From positions 1 through 64,000 of the forward strand of contig NZ_AP023356.1 of the NCBI RefSeq assembly GCF_018324205.1: DNA of 64,000 nucleotides. Reading direction: 5' to 3'. The notes beneath the pieces are model-generated. The model ran no database searches and was not told the DNA's origin. It saw only the letters and a program-made list of their open reading frames with translations. This DNA is from Actinoplanes ianthinogenes. GTDB lineage: Bacteria; Actinomycetota; Actinomycetes; Mycobacteriales; Micromonosporaceae. Below are positions 26,593-34,386 of this stretch, piece by piece. Both the position numbers and the translations under genes were made by a program. The first letter of the stretch is position 1, and each line of letters opens with the position of its first letter.

Positions 26593-27864
26593 GTGGCAAA
26601 CGAACGGATCAACGGGCTCGCCGCGATCCTCAGCGCGATCCGCGCCGGCACCGGCGTCACCCAGCCGATGCTGGTCGAGCGGATCGGGCTCGGCCGCAGC
26701 GTGGTCGCCCAGCGGGTCGCCGAGCTGGAGGCGGCCGGCCTCATCGAGGGCGCCGGGGTCGGCCCGTCGTCCGGCGGCCGCGCGCCGCGCCGGCTGCGGC
26801 TGCGGGCGAGCCGGGGTCTGCTGCTGGGCGTCGACATCGCCGCGACCGAGCTGGTGGTCGGGGTCGCCGACCTCGGCGGCACGGTGTTGGGCACCCGGCA
26901 GCGCGCCATCGACGTCGCCGACGGTCCGGAGGTGGTGCTGGCGCTGGCCGAGCGGTTCGCCGACGAGTTGCTCGGCGGCCGGACGGCGCCGGTGTGGGCC
27001 GTCGGGGTCGGCGTGCCCGGCCCGGTCGAGTTCCGCACCGGTCTGCCGGTGGCGCCGCCGATCATGCCGGGCTGGGACCAGTATCCGATCCGGGACCGGC
27101 TCGCCGCCCGCTTCCGGGCCCCGGTCTGGGTGGACAACGACGTGAACCTGATGGCTCTCGGCGAGCTGCGGTCCGCGCCCGGCGCCGCCACGGCCGGGCA
27201 CATGCTCTACGTCCGGGTCGGGGTCGGCATCGGCGCGGCCGTCGTGATGGACGGCCGGCTGTACCGGGGCGCCAAGGGCGCGGCCGGCGACATCGGGCAC
27301 GTGGCCATCCCGGAGGGCGGCAACACGATCTGCCGGTGCGGCAACATCGGCTGTCTGGAGGCGGTCGCGGGCGGTGTGGCGCTGGGCCGGGAGGGCCGGA
27401 TGCTCGCCGAGTCACGGCAGAGCCCGGCGCTCGCGGCGATCCTGGCCGAGACCGGGGACATCCGGCCGATGGACGTGACCCGGGCCGCCACGCGGGGCGA
27501 TCAGGCGGCGCAGGCGTTGCTCGGGCGGACGGCGGCCCTGCTCGGCAGCACGCTGGCGACGCTGGTGAGTTTTTACAACCCGCACCTGCTGGTGCTCGGC
27601 GGCGGCATCGTCCGTGCCGAGGCGCACGTACTGCCCACGATCCGCGAGGTCATCCACCGGCGAGCGCTGCCGCTGGCCACCCGGGATCTGCGGATCGAGG
27701 TGTCCGGGCTGCCCGAGGAGATCTCCGGCCTGACCGGCGCGGTCTGCCTCGCCCTCGACGAGCTCTTCGCCCCGGCCACCCTGGAGACCTGGCTGGAGAC
27801 CGGTGACCCTACAGCTCGTCCGGCGCCGCCACCGGACTCCCGAACGTCTCCAGCAACCCGGTGA
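26593..27864 (+). CDS. ROK-family protein with N-terminal winged helix
   Basis: 423 aa. N-terminal HTH (ILSAIRAGTGVTQPMLVERIGLGRSVVAQRVAELEAAGLIEG), then a ROK actin-fold: LLLGVDIAATELVVGVADLGG, WVDNDVNLMALGE, the zinc-binding H-x-x-C-x-C cluster (GHVAIPEG..ICRCGNIGCLEAVAGG) and VLGGGIVRAE. The sugar-kinase Asp is present in DNDVN. ROK regulators of this type (NagC/XylR-like) sense sugars or sugar phosphates. GTG 26593 follows TAACCT by 6 nt, pointing to a leaderless transcript. The last 56 bp overlap the convergent STAS gene. Confidence 0.9.
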   Translation: MANERINGLAAILSAIRAGTGVTQPMLVERIGLGRSVVAQRVAELEAAGLIEGAGVGPSSGGRAPRRLRLRASRGLLLGVDIAATELVVGVADLGGTVLGTRQRAIDVADGPEVVLALAERFADELLGGRTAPVWAVGVGVPGPVEFRTGLPVAPPIMPGWDQYPIRDRLAARFRAPVWVDNDVNLMALGELRSAPGAATAGHMLYVRVGVGIGAAVVMDGRLYRGAKGAAGDIGHVAIPEGGNTICRCGNIGCLEAVAGGVALGREGRMLAESRQSPALAAILAETGDIRPMDVTRAATRGDQAAQALLGRTAALLGSTLATLVSFYNPHLLVLGGGIVRAEAHVLPTIREVIHRRALPLATRDLRIEVSGLPEEISGLTGAVCLALDELFAPATLETWLETGDPTARPAPPPDSRTSPATR

Positions 27865-28228
27865 TCCGCAACACCTGGTAGGTGACCGGCCCGGCCGCGA
27901 CGATCGACAGCCGGCACCCGGCCGCCTCGGCGAGCTCCAGGCAGGTCAGCAGTGCCCGCACCCCGCCCGAGTCGAGGAACAGCAGCGTGCCGGCATCCAC
28001 CTCGATCGCCCGGCCCGGATGCTCCCGCACCAGGCCGGTGACGCACTCCAGCAGCTTGTCGGCCTCTTCCCGATCCAGCTCGCCGCTGAGCACGAGACCC
28101 ACCGGACCGGCCTGCCCGGCCCCGACGACCCGCAGGTCCAGTGCGTGACTCCCGGAAACGCCGAGAGATGGTTCGTCGCCGCTGCTCAAGGAACGGTCCC
28201 TCGCTGAAGAAGCCCGAGCGCTTGCCAC
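27809..28228 (-). CDS. STAS-domain anti-sigma factor antagonist-like protein
   Basis: 139 aa; the domain spans about residues 30-125. VGLVLSGELDREEADKLLECV is the STAS opening and VDAGTLLFLDSGGVRALLTCLELAEAAG the phosphorylation loop, with Ser in the DSGG context where SpoIIAA/RsbV proteins are phosphorylated by RsbW-like kinases. No kinase or sigma factor is encoded next to it. An orphan STAS partner-switching regulator, as is common in actinobacteria. The start upstream of residue 30 is uncertain. Confidence 0.85.
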   Translation of the reverse strand: MASARASSARDRSLSSGDEPSLGVSGSHALDLRVVGAGQAGPVGLVLSGELDREEADKLLECVTGLVREHPGRAIEVDAGTLLFLDSGGVRALLTCLELAEAAGCRLSIVAAGPVTYQVLRITGLLETFGSPVAAPDEL

Positions 28229-28270
28229 CCACGGTAGCCCATCCGTGGCCGCCGGACGGGACGCGGCACG

Positions 28271-28282
28271 GCGTACCGAAAA
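28271..28282 (-). repeat. Dispersed motif copy after WXG100-like gene
   Basis: Minus strand TTTTCGGTACGC, immediately after the stop of the gene at 28283, in the orientation of that gene. Confidence 0.4.
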
Positions 28283-29236
28283 TCAACCGTCGATGCAGCG
28301 GGACAGATTCGCGATGCTGACCACCAGCGCGGTCAGGCAGGCGTCGATCCGCCAGGCCGTGGCGACGACACTGGCCAGCCGGGCGGCCAGCACCGGCAGC
28401 GGCACCACCGCGCCACCGGCCGCCCAGACGATCACCCGGGCCACCAGGTCGCCGAGCACCCCGCGGACGATGTCGCGGGTGAGCAGGATCAGGTCCCCGG
28501 CCGCCTTGGTCAGCACGGTCATCGCGGTCGACGTGGCGGCGAGCCCGCGCAACCCGACCACGTTGTTCCCCATGATCGCCCGATAGGCGCGGACGTCGGC
28601 CCGGTCCGTGGCCGGGAAGTCGCGGTCCAGGCAGCGTTGCAGGTCGGCGGCGGTCCGGTCCAGTCCGGTGGCCATCGCCTTCCACTGGGCGGCCTGTCTG
28701 GCGACCACCTCCGGGGTGCCGGTCAGGTCGTCGAGCATCCGGCCCAGCTCCGGGATCCGGATCACCGCCCACTCCAGCGCACTCGACCGCAGCAGCGCGA
28801 ACGTGTCCCCGACCGGCGCGGCGAACTCGGCCACCGGCGCGGCCTCGGCGAGCAGCGGCTCGACCCACTCCCGGCTCGTCACCGTCTCCAGCACGTCCTC
28901 GATGATCTCGGACGCCCGATCCTCCATCGTGGCCACGTCGTCGGCCGGCATCCCGAGCATCTCGGCGAACCCCTGCGTGCCGTCGGCCACCCGATGGAAC
29001 CCCTGCACGAACAGGAGCAGTGTCTCCTCCAGGTAAGCCACCAGCTCGCCGTGCCGGGCCACCCGATCACCGAAACCGGTCAGGATCCACCCGCAGCGCG
29101 CCCCGAACGCGGCCTGGTCCTTTTCGAACCGCTGCACGTCCCCGCCGATCCGGCCGAGCCGGGACCGCAGGAACGCCAGCCGGGCCGCGTGCATCCGGAA
29201 CTGCCTCGCGTCGATCGACTGCTCGGGATTCGGCAC
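28283..29236 (-). CDS. WXG100/ESX-like helical protein (317 aa)
   Basis: All-helical. Residues about 10-110 look like one long helical hairpin. About 165-260 resemble actinobacterial WXG100-type substrates: ELGRMLDDLTGTPEVVARQAAQWKAMATGLDRTAADLQRCL, then ADVRAYRAIMGNNVVGLRGLAATS, with W-K-A in place of W-x-G. A hydrophobic C-terminal segment (ARVIVWAAGGAVVPLPVLAARL) follows. Such proteins are often type VII secretion targets or toxin N-termini, but no toxin domain or ESX gene is in the window. Probably in one transcript with the STAS gene downstream. Confidence 0.55.
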   Translation of the reverse strand: MPNPEQSIDARQFRMHAARLAFLRSRLGRIGGDVQRFEKDQAAFGARCGWILTGFGDRVARHGELVAYLEETLLLFVQGFHRVADGTQGFAEMLGMPADDVATMEDRASEIIEDVLETVTSREWVEPLLAEAAPVAEFAAPVGDTFALLRSSALEWAVIRIPELGRMLDDLTGTPEVVARQAAQWKAMATGLDRTAADLQRCLDRDFPATDRADVRAYRAIMGNNVVGLRGLAATSTAMTVLTKAAGDLILLTRDIVRGVLGDLVARVIVWAAGGAVVPLPVLAARLASVVATAWRIDACLTALVVSIANLSRCIDG

Positions 29237-29245
29237 ACAGGCACT

Positions 29246-29980
29246 CTAGGCGAGGCCGTCGATCATCAATCGGACGGTGAAGTCGAACCGGTCGTGCGAC
29301 GTGCCGGAGGTCAGCTCGGCGGCGTACCGCTTGGTGTTCGGGAACGTCGCGGGCAGCGCGTCGATCCGGCGCATCAGCTCGTCGCGGCCGACCACCCAGC
29401 CCACGTGACCGTCGCCGAGCCGCCTGCTGACCAGGGAAAGCTCCAGACAGTACGCGTTGATGTACAGCATCAGCGAGTCCATCCCCCACGCCGCGGTCTG
29501 CGGCTCGACGCCCCCCGCGAGCAGGATGCCCAGCATGCCCTCGGCAAGCCGCAGCGTGTCCGGGTTGGACGGCGCGGCGGCGAACGCGGCCCGGGAGATG
29601 CCCGGATACCGCAGATACTCATCGCGCAGCCGGACACAGACGTCGATCAGCTGCTGCCGCCAGCGAGCCGGGTCCGGCGCCGGCAGGTCGATCTCGGCGC
29701 ACAGCCGGCCGATGAGCAGCTCGTCCAGGTCCTCCTTGTTGACCACGTGGGCGTACAGCGACGCCGGCCCGGTCTCCAGCGCGGTGGCCAGCCGCCGCAT
29801 GGTCAGCGCCTCGTAGCCCTCGGCGGCCACGATGCCGAACGCGGTGCTGACGATCGCGTCGACGGTGATCGGCTTCTTGCTGCCGCCGGACGGCCCGCGC
29901 CGGACCGCGGGCTTGGGCGCGGCCGGACCGGTGCCGAGCTGGTGCCGCGCTGTGCGCCGTTCCTGCGGAGTCGGTGACAT
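29246..29980 (-). CDS. TetR-family repressor of divergent MFS exporter
   Basis: 244 aa. A disordered Pro/Ser-rich N-terminal tail precedes the HTH (ITVDAIVSTAFGIVAAEGYEALTMRRLATALETGPASLYAHVVNKEDL). The C-terminal domain fits the TetR_C group that binds drugs. Divergent from the MFS gene at 30075. The 95-bp gap contains four GAAC-n3-GTTC type sites, so it very probably represses the exporter and itself. Confidence 0.92.
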   Translation of the reverse strand: MSPTPQERRTARHQLGTGPAAPKPAVRRGPSGGSKKPITVDAIVSTAFGIVAAEGYEALTMRRLATALETGPASLYAHVVNKEDLDELLIGRLCAEIDLPAPDPARWRQQLIDVCVRLRDEYLRYPGISRAAFAAAPSNPDTLRLAEGMLGILLAGGVEPQTAAWGMDSLMLYINAYCLELSLVSRRLGDGHVGWVVGRDELMRRIDALPATFPNTKRYAAELTSGTSHDRFDFTVRLMIDGLA

Positions 29981-30003
29981 ACCCGGCAGCCTACCCCAGG
30001 GAC

Positions 30004-30074
30004 GAACGGTGTTCTACACCACAAGAACGGTGTTCGTATTGTTCAGAACGCCGTTCGCCCGTAGAACGGTGGTC
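30004..30074. promoter_or_regulatory. Four-site TetR operator array
   Basis: GAACGGTGTTC at 30004-30014 and 30025-30035, GAACGCCGTTC at 30046-30056 and a degenerate GAACGGTGGTC at 30064-30074 just before the MFS start. The first three are spaced exactly 21 bp, two DNA turns, on one helix face. Confidence 0.8.
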
Positions 30075-31520
30075 ATGGCAACTCCCCCGAGCTCCCTGCG
30101 TGCGGCCTGGATCGCCCTGACCGGGCTGTCCGCCGTCTTCCTCTTCGAGATGCTCGACACCTCGATCCTCACCGTCGCGCTCCCCACGATCGGGCGCGAC
30201 CTGCACGCCTCCACCGTCGCCCTGCAATGGGTCACCGGCGCGTACGCGGTCGTCTTCGGCGGCCTCATGCTGGCCTTCGGCGCGCTCGCCGACCGCTTCG
30301 GCCGCCGCCGGTTCATGCTGATCGGCCTGGTCCTGCTCGGCGCGACCAGCCTGGCGACCGCGTTCGTCGGCACCGCCGAGCAGCTCATCGCGGTCCGGGC
30401 GCTGACCGGCGTCGCCGCCGCGATGACCACCCCCGGCTCGATGGCACTGGCCTTCCGCCTCTTCGACGACGACCGCCTGCGCGTCCGGGCCACCACGCTC
30501 ATCTCCACCGTCGGCCTGGTCGGCCTCGCGATCGGCCCGACCGCCGGCGGCCTGGTCCTCACGGTCGCACCGTGGCAGGTCCTGCTGCTGGTGAACGTGC
30601 CGATCGCCGCGCTCGCCTTCCTCGGCATCCGGGCCGGCATCGCCGCCGACGACCCGGCCGACCTGCACCGCGACCCGGTCGACGTGGCCGGCGCGGCGCT
30701 CGGCACCACCACCATCGGCCTGGCGCTGCTGGCGCCGACCCTGTTCGTGGACGGCTCACCGGCGCGCTGGCCGGTCGCCGTCGCGGCCGTGGTGACCGCC
30801 GTGCTCTTCGTCCTGCGCCAGCGCACCGCCCGGCACCCACTGCTCGACCTCAAGCTGGTCGGGCAGCCGCTGGTCGCCGGCGGCCTGGCCGACAAGGCCG
30901 CCGCCGCCCTGGCCACCGCGGGCCTCGGCTACCTGGTCACCCTCCAGCTCCAGCTGGACTGGGGCTGGACCCCCGCGCAGGCCGCGCTCGGCCTGCTGCC
31001 GCAGGTCGTCGTGCTGGTCGCGGGCGGCGCGGTCGTCGACCCGTTCGTCCGCCGGGTCGGCCTGGACCGGGCCGCCTGGATGAGCGCCACCGCGGTGGTC
31101 GCCGGTCTGGCCGTCTACACCCTGTTCGGCCGGCTCGGCTACGCCTGGGTCGCGCTCGCCCTCGCACTGGTGGCCGCCGGCCTGCGCGTGGTCGGTGTGG
31201 TCGCCGCCGTGAACGTCCTCCGCGGCCTGCCCAGGAGCCGGACCACGATCGGCGCGGCCCTCACCGACACCGCAACCGAGGTCACCTCGGGCGCCGGCCT
31301 CGCCATCGCCGGCACCGTCCTGGCCGCCGTGTTCACCGGCGACCTCGCCACCGACCACTGGACTCCCCAGCAGACCGCCGAGTTCGCCACGGCGTCCCGG
31401 GTCGCCGGGCTGGTGCTCACCCTGACCGCGGCCGCGCTCGTCGCCTGGGCCTACCGCCGCACGCACCGCCCCGCACCGGCGCCCGAGCCGCGGCCTGCCG
31501 AGGCGCCGGTCGGGGCCTAA
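30075..31520 (+). CDS. DHA2-family MFS drug exporter (14 helices)
   Basis: 481 aa from ATG 30075; longer frames upstream run through the operator array. Motif A is GALADRFGRRRFMLIG, motif D1 region FEMLDTSILTVALPTIGRDL and motif C GLVGLAIGPTAGGLVL, all features of the 14-TM QacA/EmrB drug:H+ antiporters. Inner membrane. Control by the divergent TetR at 29246 is strongly suggested by the shared operator repeats. The stop codon TAA is also part of the -10 box (TAAGCT) of the next gene. Confidence 0.92.
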   Translation: MATPPSSLRAAWIALTGLSAVFLFEMLDTSILTVALPTIGRDLHASTVALQWVTGAYAVVFGGLMLAFGALADRFGRRRFMLIGLVLLGATSLATAFVGTAEQLIAVRALTGVAAAMTTPGSMALAFRLFDDDRLRVRATTLISTVGLVGLAIGPTAGGLVLTVAPWQVLLLVNVPIAALAFLGIRAGIAADDPADLHRDPVDVAGAALGTTTIGLALLAPTLFVDGSPARWPVAVAAVVTAVLFVLRQRTARHPLLDLKLVGQPLVAGGLADKAAAALATAGLGYLVTLQLQLDWGWTPAQAALGLLPQVVVLVAGGAVVDPFVRRVGLDRAAWMSATAVVAGLAVYTLFGRLGYAWVALALALVAAGLRVVGVVAAVNVLRGLPRSRTTIGAALTDTATEVTSGAGLAIAGTVLAAVFTGDLATDHWTPQQTAEFATASRVAGLVLTLTAAALVAWAYRRTHRPAPAPEPRPAEAPVGA

Positions 31521-31530
31521 GCTCAGCGCC

Positions 31531-32025
31531 ATGCTCGAATCCCAACGCGAACGTGTCCCGCTCAACGACGACGGCGAGCAGGACACCGCCCTGGCCTTCC
31601 TGTCCTTCGCCCGCTCGTGCGTCCTGAAGAAGGTCGGCGGTCTGGACGACGAGCAGCTGCGCCGCCGCCTGGTCGTCTCCGACACGACGCTGCTCGGCCT
31701 GGTCCAGCACCTGACCGACGCCGAACGCTACTGGTTCGGCTACACGGTCGGCGGCGACAAGCAGCACGCCGACGTGGACTTCACCATGATCGTGCCGGCG
31801 GACCGCCCCGCCGACCAGGTCATCGCCGACTATCGCACCGCGATCGCCGAGTCCGACGCCCACCTTCGGGCCGTCGGTGGCCTCGGCACACGCACCGCCC
31901 ACCCGGTCGGCGACGAACACCGCACGGTCCGCTGGGTCGTCGCCCACATGACCGGCGAGACCGTGCGCCACGCCGGCCACGCCGACATCCTCCGCGAACT
32001 GATCGACGGCGTCACCGGACGCTGA
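31531..32025 (+). CDS. DinB/DUF664 family protein (putative thiol-dependent enzyme)
   Basis: 164 aa four-helix bundle. Metal-ligand His positions of the DinB/mycothiol-dependent superfamily are visible: LLGLVQHLTDAERYWFGY and RWVVAHMTGETVRHAGHADILREL. Family members include mycothiol-dependent isomerases and S-transferases. The start ATG 31531 lies 7 nt after TAAGCT (31518-31523), a -10 box overlapping the previous stop, so a leaderless transcript is likely. The stem-loop array begins 23 bp after the stop. Confidence 0.85.
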   Translation: MLESQRERVPLNDDGEQDTALAFLSFARSCVLKKVGGLDDEQLRRRLVVSDTTLLGLVQHLTDAERYWFGYTVGGDKQHADVDFTMIVPADRPADQVIADYRTAIAESDAHLRAVGGLGTRTAHPVGDEHRTVRWVVAHMTGETVRHAGHADILRELIDGVTGR

Positions 32026-32047
32026 GAGCCCACCCCCAACCCGTCAC

Positions 32048-32549
32048 GGCTGGCACTCACGGCCCTATGCGGGGCGGGGATAGGGCGCTCAACACCAGCC
32101 CGGACCTCAGCCGAGCACCAACCCGACAAACCCGGCTGGCACTCACGGCCCTATGCACGCCCGGAATAGGGCGCTGAACACCAGCCCGACCGTCACGGCT
32201 GGCACTCACGGCCCTATGCGGGGCGGGGATAGGGCGCTCAACACCAGCCCGGACCTCAGCCCCGAGCACCAACCCGACAAACCCGGCTGGCACTCACGGC
32301 CCTATGCACGCCCGGAATAGGGCGCTCAACACCAGCCCGACCGTCACGGCTGGCACTCACGGCCCTATACACGCCGGCGATAGGGCGCTCAACACCAGCC
32401 CGAGCCTCGGCCGAGCACCAACCCGACAAACCCGGCTGGCACTCACGGCCCTATGCACGCCCGGAATAGGGCGCTCAACACCAGCCCGACGATCACGGCT
32501 GGCGCTGGTGGCCCTATGCGAGGCGGGGATAGGGCGCTGAGCGCCAGCT
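32048..32549. repeat. Array of seven 53-bp stem-loops in a 149-151 bp higher-order repeat
   Basis: Each unit is 53 bp: GGCTGG at the left end, GGCCCTAT before the loop, ATAGGGC after it and CCAGCC at the right end (CCAGCT in the last). Units lie at 32048, 32134, 32197, 32285, 32348, 32434 and 32497. Spacers alternate 33-35 bp (ccgagcaccaacccgacaaa type) and 10 bp. Loops alternate too: G-rich GCGGGGCGGGG in units 1 and 3 (near copy in 7), GCACGCCCGGA in 2, 4 and 6, another in 5. In the last unit the outer stem extends to 9 bp. Frames across it are open on both strands but only mirror the repeat. Confidence 0.9.
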
Positions 32550-32900
32550 CAGGTCTTGGCGGTCTGCACTCTCTGAGCGGACCGCGCGCCATCGGAACCG
32601 CGGGTCGCAACCGGCGGCCGCGACGGTGACCCGAAGCTGCGTGGCACGGCAAGCGACGGTGAACCGCAGCTGCGTGGCTGGGGCGCGCGAGCGGCGACCA
32701 GCCGCCGATGCCGGCCGTGACCGGCACTCGCCCGGCGAGCTGCGGCCAGTCGTGGTCGCGGATCGGCGGCGCCCGACGATGTCGGAGGTGCGGGTCCAGG
32801 CGGTGTGCACCAGTTGTGGCCGCAGCGCCAGGTCGGTGGCGGCGAGCGCGGCGGCGGCTTCCAGGTCGGTGGCCCGGGCGATCCGGGCGTCCAGGACCAT
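32514..32900 (-). pseudogene. Probable gene remnant with 11-residue repeat
   Basis: From the right, minus-strand sequence reads GLTALEEQPRCG, MVLDARIARATDLEAAAALAATDLALRPQLVHTAWTRTSDIVG with good coding composition, also open upstream of ATG 32900. It then degenerates into Arg/Thr-rich sequence. Two direct repeats of 26 bp (32620-32645 and 32653-32678, period 33 bp) encode RATQLRFTVAC / RATQLRVTVAA. The frame ends inside the hairpin array. No family recognised. Likely the decayed 5' part of a gene; could also be a small real protein. Confidence 0.35.
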
Positions 32901-32978
32901 GCCGCACCGGGGCTGTTCCTCGAGCGCGGTCAGTCCCCCTTGCGCGCTTGCAGGCCGCTGGTCGCTACCGGGCCGTTC

Positions 32979-33746
32979 TCAGACCGACGCGAAGCGGGCC
33001 GCGAAGGCGACCGCGCCGACGTCACCGTCCCGCAGCCGGACCGCGATGGCGGACTCCCCGATGTTCTCCAGCGTGCGTGCCGCGAAGTTGATCGCGGCCG
33101 GTTCCCGGCGCAGCAGCTGTTTGGCGAGCCGCGCCTGGGTGGACCGCAGCGTGGCGAAGGCGCACTGATCGAGACCCGCCACGAACTCGTCGCTCAGGGT
33201 CCCGTCCAGAGCGTGCTCCACGACCAGCTCGCGCAGCCACTCCGGCCAGTAGCCGTATTTCCCGACGATCTTGCCGGCGTGGATGGCCTCGGCCGGGGTG
33301 CGCCCCGCGTGCAGCAGTTGCGCGGTGACCGGCACGTCCAGGTGGGTGACCCGCAGCGCGGAGACGAAGATGCGCAGCAGCACGACCGCGCCGAACCGGG
33401 GTTCCATCTCGGCGGCGGCGCGGGCGTACTCGCCGTCCATCACCCAGGAGACCACCTCGGCCTCGGCCAGGGCGGCCGGGTCGACCCCGCGCGAGCCGAG
33501 CCGGTCGATCGTCTCGCGGAGCCGGCTGCGCGCCTTGTCGTACCGGTCGCGCAGGCCCTCGCTGTTCGCCTTGTTGCGGAACAGGATGGCGGTGTCGGCG
33601 GCGATGTCCGCTTCCCGTTGCAGCAGCTGCGAGGTGATCCTGGGCAGCAGGAGCTCGGTCAGGCCGATGGTGAGGATCGCCTCGTCGAAGCGGTCGGTGG
33701 CCGTCTCGAACTGATGCCACCAGTCGACGGAGTGCTCGCTGGACAT
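32979..33746 (-). CDS. Hypothetical helical protein (255 aa)
   Basis: Cytosolic, charged and helical: WWHQFETATDRFDEAILTIGLTELLLPRITSQLL, FRNKANSEGLRDRYDKARSRLRETIDRLG, IVGKYGYWPEWLRELVVEHAL, RLAKQLLRREPAAINFAARTLENIG. No catalytic motif, membrane segment or known family recognised. Start at ATG 33746 (MSSEHSVDWW) is more natural than 33779. Transcribed alone; a copy of the dispersed motif lies about 80 bp upstream. Confidence 0.65.
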   Translation of the reverse strand: MSSEHSVDWWHQFETATDRFDEAILTIGLTELLLPRITSQLLQREADIAADTAILFRNKANSEGLRDRYDKARSRLRETIDRLGSRGVDPAALAEAEVVSWVMDGEYARAAAEMEPRFGAVVLLRIFVSALRVTHLDVPVTAQLLHAGRTPAEAIHAGKIVGKYGYWPEWLRELVVEHALDGTLSDEFVAGLDQCAFATLRSTQARLAKQLLRREPAAINFAARTLENIGESAIAVRLRDGDVGAVAFAARFASV

Positions 33747-33822
33747 GAGACCTCCCGGTACGCCGAATGCAAGCCTCATCGACCGGGCACACGGCGACCT
33801 GCGGATCCGCCGGCCGGTGGCT

Positions 33823-33840
33823 GCCGGGCGTACCGGAAAG
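33823..33840 (-). repeat. Dispersed motif copy after LURP-one gene
   Basis: Minus strand CTTTCCGGTACGCCCGGC, 32 bp after the LURP-one stop and in its orientation. Confidence 0.45.
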
Positions 33841-33871
33841 CAACGAACCGGAACCCGGAGCGAACCCTGAG

Positions 33872-34375
33872 TCAGTCGCCGACCCCGCGGTTCATGGCCA
33901 GGTCCAGCGCCAGGACGCTGCCGATGATCAGCAGCGGGTCGATGCCGGCGGTGATCTGGACGGCGTAGGTGTCGTGGAGGGTGAGCCAGCGCTTGGAGAC
34001 CGAGGCGACCTCGGTGCCACCCTGCTCGATCACGTACTCGTGATCCAGCAGGTTGCCCTTCATCTCCAGGTCGTCCGGGCCGGGCACGTCGATGACGAAC
34101 TTGTCCCGGAACGGGGTGAACATCTTCTTGCGCACCTCGGCGGCCTTCTCCCCGCCGATCCGGACCTCGTAGGTCGGGCGCATCGCGACCAGATGCCGGT
34201 GCACGCTGGCCACCTCGGCGCCGGTCAGGTCCTCGATCACCACCCGGTTCCGCAGGCTGAGCACCTTGCCGTCCACGTGGAAGACCTTCGTGCCGTTCTC
34301 GTCGAGCACGTCGAAGTCGTCACCGATGGCGAACAATCGTTCCCTGATCACATACATGGTTCGATTGTCCGCCAT
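33872..34375 (-). CDS. LURP-one-related (Tubby-like C-terminal) protein
   Basis: 167 aa. MYVIRERLFAIGDDFDVLDENGTKVFHVDGKVLSLRNRVVIEDLTGAEVASVHRHL is the repeated beta-hairpin pattern of LURP-one/phospholipid scramblase-like proteins. It continues with FVIDVPGPDDLEMKGNLLDHEYVIEQGG and a hydrophobic C-terminal helix (GIDPLLIIGSVLALDLAMN). Such proteins form a membrane-associated beta barrel around a central helix; bacterial function unknown. Start ATG 34375 or 34357. It lies 12 bp after the FGGY kinase gene, suggesting an operon. Confidence 0.85.
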   Translation of the reverse strand: MADNRTMYVIRERLFAIGDDFDVLDENGTKVFHVDGKVLSLRNRVVIEDLTGAEVASVHRHLVAMRPTYEVRIGGEKAAEVRKKMFTPFRDKFVIDVPGPDDLEMKGNLLDHEYVIEQGGTEVASVSKRWLTLHDTYAVQITAGIDPLLIIGSVLALDLAMNRGVGD

Positions 34376-34386
34376 CCTAGCGACGA

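Noticed and set aside
32304-32540. Small proteins with repeated RALNTSP / LALTALCTPGIGR peptides
   Set aside because: Open frames on both strands simply mirror the stem-loop repeat; no start or ribosome site.
32048-32549. CRISPR-like array
   Set aside because: Units are palindromic, spacers themselves repeat, and no cas gene is present.
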